From Halegenticoccus tardaugens (lineage in GTDB: Archaea; Halobacteriota; Halobacteria; Halobacteriales; Haloferacaceae), in the NCBI RefSeq assembly GCF_004116405.1, contig NZ_SDIC01000003.1:1-64000 (forward strand): 64,000 nt of DNA, given 5' to 3'. The notes under the pieces were generated by a model. The model was given only the letters and a program-made list of their open reading frames with translations, was not told the DNA's origin and made no database searches. Below are positions 1 to 8,148 of this stretch, one piece after another. The translations under genes were made by a program, and so were the position numbers. The number at the start of each line of letters is the position of its first letter. The stretch's first letter is position 1.

Positions 1-703
1 GTGGAATCCTCATATCTTCGGACTTCTTCGTAGGCCGTTCGGGGTCTTAAACCCGTCGAAGCCCGGCGGAGTGATCCGCCGGGCGCGCGGCCCGAGTCCG
101 AGCGTGGACCGCGTCGAACGGCCCACAATCGCGGTGTGTCTTACGCATCGTTTCCGAGCGCCTTCGAACACTTAAGGGCGTCGGAACGCCCCGGTCGGGT
201 GCTCGTCACACCCGACGCCGGGCGGACGCCGCCGACGTCGGCCGGCGGCGGTCACAACGTACCGGACGTCCCATCAGTACTTAAGCGCGTCGGATTGATG
301 TCGACGCTCGCTATCGATTTCATCGACATCGGCGTATTTAAATCCGTGTCGCCTCCGGAGAGGCGTCGGATCGGGATTGCCGCCGGTGACGGGGCAACCC
401 CGGCCGCCGGTGCAACCGGCGACCGTCGCATTACCACCGAGGTGAGTGTCACGTATAAGACCGTCGAACCACATCGACCTCGTCATGCGGTTTCATGGCT
501 TACGACGGTTGACCGCCGAGCGCGTCGCTCGCGGGCGGAGTGTCGCGCGGCTGGAGGCCGGTCGGTCATCCCGCGCAGAGCACATCGGGTCGAACCGGGT
601 GTCGGCCGCGCAGCCGAGAGTGGCGCGGGGATCCCGAAAACCCTGTCGTCATCGACCGGTCGAGTTCTACGCGTGCGCGCAAAGAACGTTTAAACGGGTC
701 AAT
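1..703 (-). promoter_or_regulatory. Ladder of minus-strand promoter-like boxes, probable stable-RNA (rRNA) promoter region
   Basis: No convincing gene lies in this stretch. Read on the minus strand it holds five similar boxes in which a CGAC element precedes a TTAAG or TTTAAA core: at 470-451 (TTCGACGGTCTTATACG), 353-331 (CGACACGGATTTAAATA), 296-277 (ATCCGACGCGCTTAAGTA), 186-169 (TTCCGACGCCCTTAAGTG) and 60-41 (TTCGACGGGTTTAAGACC). A weaker TTTAAA box is at 700-685. Haloarchaeal rRNA operons are known to have several tandem promoters of this kind upstream of 16S. I infer that such an operon, transcribed leftward, begins beyond position 1. No rRNA sequence is itself visible. Confidence 0.55.
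61..84. other. Perfect 10-bp hairpin
   Basis: Two 10-base arms (GCCCGGCGGA and its complement) flank a 4-base loop. The hairpin sits directly next to the leftmost promoter-like box (41-60). It could terminate read-through or be part of a precursor-RNA leader; the sequence does not decide which. Confidence 0.45.
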
Positions 704-1012
704 CTACTCGTCGAGGTGCTCGATTCCCTGCTTCGAGACGTTCGCTTCCGTGATCTCGTCGGGCATCCAATCGGGCTTGTTTCCCGGGGCCGTCTCGCGC
801 CAGGCCCAGCCCTCGTAGATGTGCACCTTGTCCGTCCCCTTCTCGCGAAGGTGGAGTTCGATTCGCTCGGCATCGCTTTCGGAACTGGCCGGTTCGAGCC
901 GACGGGCGGCTTTCAGTGCGGCTTGACGAGGCGTGTTTCCGGAGAAGACGCTCGATTCGTCTCCGTCGTTTCCGCGCAGTGCGAAGTTTCGCTTACCATC
1001 TTCTCGTACCAT
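704..1012 (-). CDS. Non-histone chromosomal protein MC1
   Basis: Small DNA-bending architectural protein of 102 residues. It shows the MC1 hallmarks: an N-terminal NFALR strand, the TPRQAALKAARR helix region, the EKGTDKVHIYEGW segment and the DWMPDEI motif. MC1 binds DNA as a monomer and bends it sharply, and it is widespread in haloarchaea and Methanosarcina. The ATG at 1012 is chosen over one 30 bases upstream because MC1 proteins start just before this region and a TATA box (1048-1060) lies about 40 bases upstream. The gene lies next to the putative rRNA promoter region. Confidence 0.92.
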   Translation of the reverse strand: MVREDGKRNFALRGNDGDESSVFSGNTPRQAALKAARRLEPASSESDAERIELHLREKGTDKVHIYEGWAWRETAPGNKPDWMPDEITEANVSKQGIEHLDE

Positions 1013-1047
1013 GGTTTTGCCCTCCATGGCAACCGAGCACATGGGCG

Positions 1048-1060
1048 ATTATAAATATAT
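1048..1060 (-). promoter_or_regulatory. TATA box for the MC1 gene
   Basis: The minus strand reads ATATATTTATAAT about 40 bases upstream of the MC1 start. A second strong TATA-like element, TTTATATAC at 1090-1098, is nearly symmetrical and could serve either strand. No gene start fits it on the plus strand. Confidence 0.6.
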
Positions 1061-1234
1061 CGGCGAAATGAGGGCAATCGTGCGGTACCTTTATATACTT
1101 GATCGGCGCACTCGGTCGATTTTTCGGATCGACTCGACGGAGATATACGCGCGGCTGCGTTCTCGCAGAGAGAGTACAGCGATTGGGACGCAGTCGAGTG
1201 TCGGTAAAAAACACTTATGTACATCCTACGGCGA

Positions 1235-1248
1235 ACCTATCGATAGGT
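1235..1248 (+). promoter_or_regulatory. 14-bp perfect palindrome upstream of the AbrB-like gene
   Basis: ACCTATCGATAGGT is its own reverse complement and ends 7 bases before the ATG at 1256, downstream of a TATA-like box (CACTTATGT, 1212-1220). It would lie in the 5' end of the transcript or over the initiation site. That placement fits an operator, possibly for self-regulation by the AbrB-like product, but this is inference. Confidence 0.4.
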
Positions 1249-1255
1249 ACCCTCG

Positions 1256-1453
1256 ATGGTCCGGAAAAAGAAGCTCAGTCCGAGTGGCGCCAAGGACGAA
1301 AACGGCGAGTATCACAACGTGCACGTCAATCTCCACGAGGACGAACTCGCCGTCGCCGGCATGGCGATCGGTGACGAAGTGTTCGTGCGGGTGCGCGACG
1401 GGAAGATCATCATCCAGAAGGCCGACCCGGACGAGGTAGAACACGACTTTTAG
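1256..1453 (+). CDS. Small AbrB/SpoVT-like protein
   Basis: A 65-residue protein with a basic start (VRKKK) and a swapped-hairpin-like pattern: a hydrophobic strand (HNVHVNL), then ELAVAGMAIGDEVFVRV and DGKIIIQK. The GDEVFVRV...GKIII pattern resembles AbrB/MazE/SpoVT DNA-binding folds, which act as dimeric transcription factors or antitoxins. No toxin gene is adjacent, so a regulatory role is more likely. The length is complete for the fold. Assignment rests on motif shape only. Confidence 0.75.
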   Translation: MVRKKKLSPSGAKDENGEYHNVHVNLHEDELAVAGMAIGDEVFVRVRDGKIIIQKADPDEVEHDF

Positions 1454-1536
1454 ACCCTTCCGTAGAGGCGGCGTCGTCGATCCGGCGAGCCGCGGGTCCG
1501 TCGGATTAATGGCCGTCGGTCGGTTCTCTCGTTCCG

Positions 1537-2592
1537 ATGGAGCTGTACGACATCGCGAAGCCCGGGTTGTTCGCGCTGCCGCCGGAGACGGCCCACCGGA
1601 CGGTTCACCGACTGCTCCGAAGCGCCCAGCGAACGCCGATCGAGGACGCGATACGCCGACGGTACGCGGTCGACGAGGACCGACTGCGCGTCGAGGCGTT
1701 CGGGCGTGCGTTCCCCAACCCCGTCGGCGTCGCCGCCGGGTTCGACAAGAACGCCGAGATTCCGGCGATGCTGGCGGCGCTCGGGTTCGGCCACGTCGAA
1801 GTCGGCGGCGTGACCGCGGAGCGACAGCCGGGAAACCCGCGGCCACGCATGTTCCGCCTCCGGGAGGACGAGGCGCTCGTCAACCGAATGGGCTTCAACA
1901 ACGACGGTGCCGACGCGATCGGCGCGCGCCTGAAGGACGAACCCCTCCCCGACGTTCCCGTCGGCGTCAATATCGGCAAGTCGAAGTCGACGCCGCTCGA
2001 CGAGGCGGCGGACGACTACCTGTACACGTACGAGCGCGTGGCGGCGGCCGGCGACTACTTCGTCGTCAACGTCTCCAGCCCGAACACGCCCGGTCTCCGA
2101 TCGCTTCAGAACCGCGACGCGCTGGAGGAGATCCTCGGGGCGCTGTCCGACGCCGGCGCCGCCCCCTTACTGGTGAAACTCTCGCCCGACCTCCCCGAGA
2201 CGGCCGTCGAGGACGCGCTCGCGGTGGTCGCGGACCTCGGCCTCGACGGCGTCGTCGTCACGAACACGACGACCGCCCGGCCCGGGGGGTTGAAGAGCCC
2301 CCACAGAGCGGAGCGCGGCGGTCTCTCCGGAAAACCCGTCGAGCGGATGGCGACGGAACTCGTCCGCTTCGTCGCCGAGCGGACGGACGTCCCCGTCGTC
2401 GGCGTGGGAGGCGTCGCCGACGCTGAGGGGGCCTACCGAAAGATCAGAAACGGCGCGAGCGTCGTCCAGCTGTACACCGGTCTGATCTACGAGGGCCCGG
2501 GGATCGCCCGCGACATCAACGCGGGGCTGCTCGACCTGCTGGAGCGCGACGGGTTCGATCGGGTCGAGAACGCGATCGGCGTGGATATATAA
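1537..2592 (+). CDS. pyrD: Dihydroorotate dehydrogenase (quinone), class 2
   Basis: Fourth step of pyrimidine synthesis: oxidises dihydroorotate to orotate with FMN and passes electrons to membrane quinone. The 351-residue protein has the class 2 layout: an N-terminal hydrophobic helical region (about 1-40) for membrane contact, AAGFDKNAE, GFGHVEVGGVT, RMGFNNDG, and NVSSPNTPGLR with the catalytic serine of class 2 enzymes, followed by VTNTT and the FMN-phosphate loop GVGGVADAEGA. A TATA-like box (GGATTAATGG, 1503-1512) lies 25-34 bases upstream of the ATG, suggesting a leaderless message. It is transcribed towards valS. Confidence 0.95.
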   Translation: MELYDIAKPGLFALPPETAHRTVHRLLRSAQRTPIEDAIRRRYAVDEDRLRVEAFGRAFPNPVGVAAGFDKNAEIPAMLAALGFGHVEVGGVTAERQPGNPRPRMFRLREDEALVNRMGFNNDGADAIGARLKDEPLPDVPVGVNIGKSKSTPLDEAADDYLYTYERVAAAGDYFVVNVSSPNTPGLRSLQNRDALEEILGALSDAGAAPLLVKLSPDLPETAVEDALAVVADLGLDGVVVTNTTTARPGGLKSPHRAERGGLSGKPVERMATELVRFVAERTDVPVVGVGGVADAEGAYRKIRNGASVVQLYTGLIYEGPGIARDINAGLLDLLERDGFDRVENAIGVDI

Positions 2593-2615
2593 GAGAACGG
2601 GGCGAATTCTCCCGA

Positions 2616-5213
2616 TCAGCTTCGGACGATGACCAGCGCGTCGTTCGCTTCGAGCATCTGGCCGTCGCCGGAGTAGCGCCGCTCCTCGTTCACCTCGAAC
2701 GCCTCGGCGTCGAGTTCGACGTCGGCGACGCGGAGGACGCCGTCTTCGACCGCGTAGTCGCCGGCTTCGATTCCCGCCTCGATTTCGGGAACCTTGCTCC
2801 CGTGCTCGGGGCCGACGACGGCGTAGTCGAGGTCGACGCCGGTGACGACGGATTCGATCGGGGGTTCCTCGTCGTACGTCGCCAGCTCGTCGACGTGCAT
2901 CACGCGCCGGATGTCGTCCTCGAAGCCCTCGACGCGACCGTACACCTCGACCGCGTCGATTCCGGCGTTCAGCGGCAGCTGGTTGTCGGACTTGTACTTC
3001 CGGAGCGCGCCGACGACGGCCATCGCCGTCTCGCCCGCTTCGAGGTCGGCGTCGACGCCCAGCGGCTCGGGCCACGACGCCCGGTGGACGCTGCCGTCGC
3101 CGACCATGTCGTGCCACAGTTCCTCGGTGACGTGCGCGAGGAACGGGGCGAAGAGGCGGAGGAACCGCTCGTGGGCGGTTCGGAGCGTGTACGCCGCCGA
3201 GACGTCGCCGCCCTCGTCGAGCCGCTGTTTGGCGATTTCGAGGTAGTCGTCGCAGAACGTGTGCCAGAAGAAGCTCCGGAGGCCGTCGCGGGCCTTCGAG
3301 AACTCGCGGTTTTCGAGCTTCTCGGTGACGAACTCGATCTCGGCGTCGAGTTCGGCGAGCAACCACCTGTCGATCGCCTTCAGGTCGGGGCGGTCCGGCG
3401 TCTCGTCGGCGAGGCTCTCGACGAGCTTCGAGGCGTTCCACAGCTTCCTGATCAGCTTCTCGCCCGCGCGGAGACCCTTCTCTTTGTACGGCAAATCGTC
3501 GCCGACGGCGCTGCCGGCGGCCCAGTAGCGAGCGGCGTCGACCGGGAACTTTTCGAGCACTTCGTCGGGCGAGACGATGTTCCCGAGCGACTTCGACATC
3601 TTCACGCGGTTCTCGTCGAGCACCATCCCGTTGATCATCACCGAGTCGAACGGCACCTCGCCGGTGTGCTCGTAGCACTTGACGACCGTGTGGAACAGCC
3701 AAAAGGAGATGATGTCGTGGCCCTGCGGGCGCACGTCGAACGGGTACAGCTCGGGCCGCTCCATTTCGAACGCCCCCGACTCCTCGTTCCAGTCCCACCC
3801 GGCGTTGATGAGCGGCGTAAGCGAGGAGGTGGCCCACGTGTCGAACACGTCGTCCTCCGGGACGAACTCGCCGTGGCCGCACTCGGGGCAGGCGTCGACC
3901 GGCGGATCGTCGGCGAGCGGGTCGACCGGGAGCTGCTCGCGCTCGGCGAGGATCTCGCGGTCGCACTCGGCGCAGTACCACACCGGGAACGGGATGCCGG
4001 AGGAGCGCTGCCGCGAGATGGCCCAGTCCCACTGGAGCCCCTCGATCCAGTTCATGTAGCGGGTGAACATCTTCTCCGGGTACCACTCCATCTGCCGGCC
4101 GGCGTCGAGGTACTCTTCCTTCTTGTCGAGCAGTTCGATGTACCACTGCTCTGCGACGAGGAACTCGATCGGCGTGCTGCAGCGCTCGTGGACGTTCACG
4201 GTGTGGGTGATGTGCCGCCGATCGAGCAGGGAGCCGGCCTCGTCGAGGTCGTCGACGATGCGCTCGCGCGCCTCCTCGGAGGAGAGGCCGGCGTACTCGC
4301 CCGCCTCCTCCGTCATCGTGCCCGACTCGTCGATGGCGATCCGGAGCGGGAGGTCGTGCGCCTGGTACCACTCGATGTCCGTCTGGTCGCCGAAGGTACA
4401 GCACATCACGAGGCCCGAGCCGGTCTCCATGTCGACGCGCTCGTCCTTCATGATCGGGACGCGCTGGCCGAACAGCGGCACCTCGGCCTCCTTCCCGACG
4501 AGGCGCTGGTTGGCCTCGTCGTCCGGGTGGACGAAGACGGCGACGCAGGCGGGCAGGAGTTCGGGCCGCGTGGTCGAGATGACGAACGTCTCCGTCTCGT
4601 CCGCGACCGAGAACTCGATGTCGTGGAAGTGCGAGGGGCGCTCGTCGTCCTCCGTCTCCACCTGCGAGATGGCGGTCTCGCACTCCGGACACCAGATGGT
4701 CGGCGCGCGCTGGCGGTACTCGCGCCCCCGGTCGTACAGGTCGAGGAAGGACAGCTGCGAGATCCGCTGGACGCGCGGTTCGATGGTCTGGTAGGTGTGG
4801 TTCCAGTCGATCGAGACGCCGATCGACTGCATCTTCTCGTTGAACTCCGCCTCGTACTCGGCGGTGACCTCGCGGCACAGCTTCTGGAACTCGTGGCGCG
4901 GGAAGTCCTGGTGCTCGACGCCGAGTTCCTCCTCGGTCAGCCGCTCGGAGGCGATCCCGTTGTCGTCGTAGCCGAACGGGAAGAACACGTCCTTGCCACG
5001 CATGCGGTTGAAGCGCGCCACGACGTCCTGGAGGATGGACCCGTAGACGTGACCCCAGTGGAGGCTGCCCGATACCGTCGGGGGCGGCGTGTCGATGGAG
5101 AAGACGGTGTTGGGATCGACCGCCCCTCCGCGGTAGGCGTAGGTGTCCTCCTCCACCCACCGGTCCTGCCACTCGGCCTCGACGGTGTCGGGATCGTAAT
5201 CTCCACTCGGCAT
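2616..5213 (-). CDS. valS: Valine--tRNA ligase
   Basis: Class Ia aminoacyl-tRNA synthetase that charges tRNA-Val. The 865-residue protein carries the HIGH-type signature as HWGH (SGSLHWGHVYG, near residue 50) and the signature KMSKS (RVKMSKSLGN). Cys pairs in CPEC and CAEC/CPECGHGEF suggest zinc-binding knuckles, and the CP1 editing domain lies between. The C-terminal anticodon-binding domain is present. Length is normal for archaeal ValRS. The minus-strand TATA-like CGTTTAAC is about 35 bases upstream. It converges with pyrD, leaving a 23-bp gap. Confidence 0.97.
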   Translation of the reverse strand: MPSGDYDPDTVEAEWQDRWVEEDTYAYRGGAVDPNTVFSIDTPPPTVSGSLHWGHVYGSILQDVVARFNRMRGKDVFFPFGYDDNGIASERLTEEELGVEHQDFPRHEFQKLCREVTAEYEAEFNEKMQSIGVSIDWNHTYQTIEPRVQRISQLSFLDLYDRGREYRQRAPTIWCPECETAISQVETEDDERPSHFHDIEFSVADETETFVISTTRPELLPACVAVFVHPDDEANQRLVGKEAEVPLFGQRVPIMKDERVDMETGSGLVMCCTFGDQTDIEWYQAHDLPLRIAIDESGTMTEEAGEYAGLSSEEARERIVDDLDEAGSLLDRRHITHTVNVHERCSTPIEFLVAEQWYIELLDKKEEYLDAGRQMEWYPEKMFTRYMNWIEGLQWDWAISRQRSSGIPFPVWYCAECDREILAEREQLPVDPLADDPPVDACPECGHGEFVPEDDVFDTWATSSLTPLINAGWDWNEESGAFEMERPELYPFDVRPQGHDIISFWLFHTVVKCYEHTGEVPFDSVMINGMVLDENRVKMSKSLGNIVSPDEVLEKFPVDAARYWAAGSAVGDDLPYKEKGLRAGEKLIRKLWNASKLVESLADETPDRPDLKAIDRWLLAELDAEIEFVTEKLENREFSKARDGLRSFFWHTFCDDYLEIAKQRLDEGGDVSAAYTLRTAHERFLRLFAPFLAHVTEELWHDMVGDGSVHRASWPEPLGVDADLEAGETAMAVVGALRKYKSDNQLPLNAGIDAVEVYGRVEGFEDDIRRVMHVDELATYDEEPPIESVVTGVDLDYAVVGPEHGSKVPEIEAGIEAGDYAVEDGVLRVADVELDAEAFEVNEERRYSGDGQMLEANDALVIVRS

Positions 5214-5841
5214 TCTCTGACGAATCTACCGCCGTCGGTGCTGTTAAACGCCTCGGTTGGTCGGTCGGAGGGCGGGCGAACGGCGACGAATGGGACGTCG
5301 ACGCCGACGCCGATACCACCGACGCGCCGGCGACACAGACGACGCAGGCGATGCCGGCGACGCAGACGATGCCGGCAACAGAGACGATGCCGACGCCACC
5401 CACCACACTAACGCTTACCCACCACGCGCGGCGCGCGCTGTCGGCCCTCCGTGGCCGACCGCGGCGCGCGAGGGAGCGGTCGGCTCCCGTGCCGACCGCG
5501 AGGCTGGGGAGGACCGAGGCGAACGGGCGGGATCGAAAGGGGGCGGCCGCTCGGCGACGCACGGCGACGCAAGCACCGCAGCCGAGCGACCGAAGGGAAG
5601 CGAGGCGAAGCGCGCAGCGAGCCGCGCGAGTCGAGCGGCCGCGGGCTTTCCGGACGACCTCGTCGGGAGGTTCTCACGACGACCCTGTCGACAGATTCCC
5701 ACGGCGATCCCGTCGGCGCAACTCGCAGAAATCGAGATGAGGGGCGGAACTCGCGACGACGAAGATCGCCACCGAATCCGCGACCGACGAACGGCCGAGA
5801 AACCGAAACGGGGATGGAAAAACGGCGAGGAAAACGCGAAC
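5214..5841. other. GC-rich intergenic region with short tandem repeats
   Basis: No convincing gene over about 630 bases. Positions 5331-5397 contain roughly three and a half imperfect 18-bp units of the form CGATGCCGGCGACGCAGA. The stretch 5430-5660 is low-complexity GC-rich sequence rich in short inverted repeats. Open frames through it encode only Arg/Gly/Ala-rich peptides and are unlikely to be real. The valS promoter is at its left end. Confidence 0.6.
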
Positions 5842-6333
5842 GTGCCCCGAGAGATCGCCCCCGACGCGCCCCGCGAACGGCAGACGATTCGACTCCCCGA
5901 ATCGAAGTTGAGCGCCCTTCGAGGGTGGGCCCTCGACGGCTCCGGCCTGGTCGCCGCCGCCCGGGTTCGGGACCCAGACGGACGGATCGCGCTCGTCCGG
6001 AACGGCTGGTCGGACGGCTGGATCCTGCCCGGGGGCGCGGTCGGATCCGACGAGGAGCCCGTCGAAGCCGCGAGACGGGAGGTTCGCGAGGAGACGGCGC
6101 TGGACGCGGTCGTGGAGGGGCCCATCGTCGTCTTCGACCAGTCGTACGTCGCAAAAGCCGACGGCGGCGAGCGCTTCACGGCGCAGTACGTGGTGTACGC
6201 GGCTCGCGCCGACGGGGAGATTCCGGACGCCTCGCGGCTGGGAGCGACCGACGGGGAGATCGAGGCGGCGCGGTGGTTCGAATCGATCCCGGAGGATCTC
6301 CACGACGGCGATCTCCTCCGAGCGTACCTCTGA
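5842..6333 (+). CDS. Nudix hydrolase
   Basis: About 163 residues with a clear Nudix box: GGAVGSDEEPVEAARREV followed by REET, matching Gx5Ex7REUxEE, except that the usual glycine after EE is replaced by alanine. Nudix enzymes hydrolyse nucleoside diphosphates linked to another group; the substrate here cannot be told. The start is uncertain. I use the GTG at 5842 because upstream sequence (including an ATG at 5737) encodes low-complexity Arg-rich peptide unlike the family. It converges with pheT. Confidence 0.85.
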   Translation: MPREIAPDAPRERQTIRLPESKLSALRGWALDGSGLVAAARVRDPDGRIALVRNGWSDGWILPGGAVGSDEEPVEAARREVREETALDAVVEGPIVVFDQSYVAKADGGERFTAQYVVYAARADGEIPDASRLGATDGEIEAARWFESIPEDLHDGDLLRAYL

Positions 6334-6357
6334 CGCGGCGTTCGTCGCCGTTGCCGT

Positions 6358-8148
6358 TCAGTCGAGCGCCGCCAACCGGAACTCGAACGCCGCCACCGGC
6401 AACTCCAGGTCGTGCTCGACGAGCACCTCGGGGTGGATCTCGCCGATCACGCCGACCTCGTCGCCGTCGATCACGACCGCCGCCGCGCGCCCCGGGATGA
6501 AGGACGGGTGCTCCGTCGGCGGCGTCTCCAGCCGGACGCCGAAGTCCCGGCAGAGCGCCTGCAGCCGCGCCTTCGCGTCCTCGTAGGTCGCGTCGTAGCG
6601 GGCGAGGACGGCCGCGACGGTCCGGCGCTCCGCGACGTTCGTGTTCTCCTCGGGATCGACCGCCGCCGCGAGCCCGATCTCCGCGAGGTCCTGCGGGTAC
6701 GCGCGGTGGGTGTTGTTCTCCAGCACCATCGCGAGCGAGGGGAGCGCCCACGTCCGGAGCATCGTGTAATCCTCGCTGTACGGCTCCGTGATCTCGACCG
6801 GGTCGCCGCCGCCCACGACCGGGCTCCCGGGTTCGATCCGCATCCGCCGGTAGTTCTCCGCCTCGCTGATCATGTGAAAGTTCAGGAGGTCCTCGAAGCC
6901 GAGCCCCACGAGGCTCGTCCGAGCGGCGTCCTCCAACCGGGACCGCTCGTGGCGACCCCCGACGGTCCCCACGTCGGGGTACCGCGGCGCGAGGTCGTTG
7001 AAGCCGTATGCGCGCCCCGCGTCGTCGACGAGGTCGACCGGGTGGAGCACGTCCACGCGGTACGGGGGGATCGACACCCGGTAGGCGACGCCCGCGTCCG
7101 TTCCGTCGGCGTCGGGGGCGCCCGTCTCCTCGGCACCGGCACCGCCCGCCACCTCGGCACCGGCACCATCTCCGTCGTCGACCTCGGCGCTCAGCCCCGA
7201 GCGTTCGAACAGGTCCACGACCTCGTCGGTCGAGAGGTCGACCCCGAGCACGCCCTCGATTCGCTCGTGCGTCACGGTCTTCGCGTCGACCTCGAAGTCC
7301 GGCCGCGTCAGCGTCGCGTCCGGGTACCGGACCTCGACTTCCTCGATGGTCGCGCCGCGGGCGTCGAGCGCGTAGCAGACGACGTTGCACATCCGGTCGA
7401 TCGTCCACTGGTCGGTCCCGGTGAGTTCGATGAAGAGGTCCCGGGAGTTCTCCGTCACCTCCGTCCGGCGGCCGTTTACGACCGGCGGGAACGAAAAGAG
7501 GCCGAGTTCGTCGTAGATCGCCGGGTAGGCCTCGTACTCCTCGACCAGCGAGGCGTACGTCCGGCCCGTCGGGTGCGTTTCGAGCACCTCCCCCGGCGTC
7601 AGTTCGGCGTCTGAGTCGAGCGCGACGAACCGGTCGCCGTCGGGCGCGACGCCGCGGTAGGTCACGGAGTTGTCGCCCTTCCCCTCGTCCGTGAGCACCT
7701 CGCCCTTCAGCATCGTCAGGTCGTGGATGCCGATCGCGCCCTTCGCGCGCTTTCGGCCCATCGTCGCGTGCAGTTTCTCCTGCAACTGGATCAGCGAATC
7801 CAGGGCTTCCTCGGAGAGGTTGACGCCGCGGACGATCGCGCCCGTCACGCAGGGGCGCTCTTCGGGGACGCTCTCGTCCACCTCGATCGTCCAGTCGGGG
7901 TCGTTCGTCTTCGGGACGTACACCCCGCGGTCGTCGCCGTACTGGTACCGGAGCGACCGCGCGACGCCCTCGACCGAGAGCCGATCGAGGCGGTCGGGGC
8001 CGAACTCCAGTTGCATCTCCCCGTCCTCCGTCTCGCCCTCGTATTCGAGGCCGAGCGCGAACAGGTCCGCTTTGAACTCCTCGTCCGTCTTCTCCTCGCG
8101 GCCGGTCAGTCGGCGCAGTTCGTCCGGGTCGACGTCTACGACTGGCAT
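6358..8148 (-). CDS. pheT: Phenylalanine--tRNA ligase beta subunit
   Basis: Beta chain of the heterotetrameric PheRS, 596 residues, the normal archaeal length. It begins MPVVDVDPDELRRLTG and contains the B3/4 editing region (GIHDLTMLKGEV) and the B5 domain near residues 270-360 (PPYRVDVLHPVDLVDD, AYGFNDL), then the catalytic-like core ending near the C terminus. An Ala/Gly-rich insertion lies within B5. The ATG overlaps the pheS stop by one base (TGATG), so the two genes form one operon with likely translational coupling. Confidence 0.96.
   Translation of the reverse strand: MPVVDVDPDELRRLTGREEKTDEEFKADLFALGLEYEGETEDGEMQLEFGPDRLDRLSVEGVARSLRYQYGDDRGVYVPKTNDPDWTIEVDESVPEERPCVTGAIVRGVNLSEEALDSLIQLQEKLHATMGRKRAKGAIGIHDLTMLKGEVLTDEGKGDNSVTYRGVAPDGDRFVALDSDAELTPGEVLETHPTGRTYASLVEEYEAYPAIYDELGLFSFPPVVNGRRTEVTENSRDLFIELTGTDQWTIDRMCNVVCYALDARGATIEEVEVRYPDATLTRPDFEVDAKTVTHERIEGVLGVDLSTDEVVDLFERSGLSAEVDDGDGAGAEVAGGAGAEETGAPDADGTDAGVAYRVSIPPYRVDVLHPVDLVDDAGRAYGFNDLAPRYPDVGTVGGRHERSRLEDAARTSLVGLGFEDLLNFHMISEAENYRRMRIEPGSPVVGGGDPVEITEPYSEDYTMLRTWALPSLAMVLENNTHRAYPQDLAEIGLAAAVDPEENTNVAERRTVAAVLARYDATYEDAKARLQALCRDFGVRLETPPTEHPSFIPGRAAAVVIDGDEVGVIGEIHPEVLVEHDLELPVAAFEFRLAALD

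Noticed and set aside
136..1054. Plus-strand open frames across the left end
   Set aside because: Their peptides are Arg-rich without domain features, they cross the putative promoter ladder and run antisense to MC1.
2167..5562. Very long open frames (869-1131 codons) opposite or overlapping valS and pyrD
   Set aside because: Antisense or shifted shadows of valS caused by high G+C third positions. Their predicted proteins are Arg/Val-rich low-complexity sequences with no domain, and valS itself has every expected motif.
5430..5660. CRISPR array or IS remnant in the GC-rich intergenic region
   Set aside because: Repeats are short, imperfect and irregularly spaced, with no uniform spacers and no terminal repeats or transposase.
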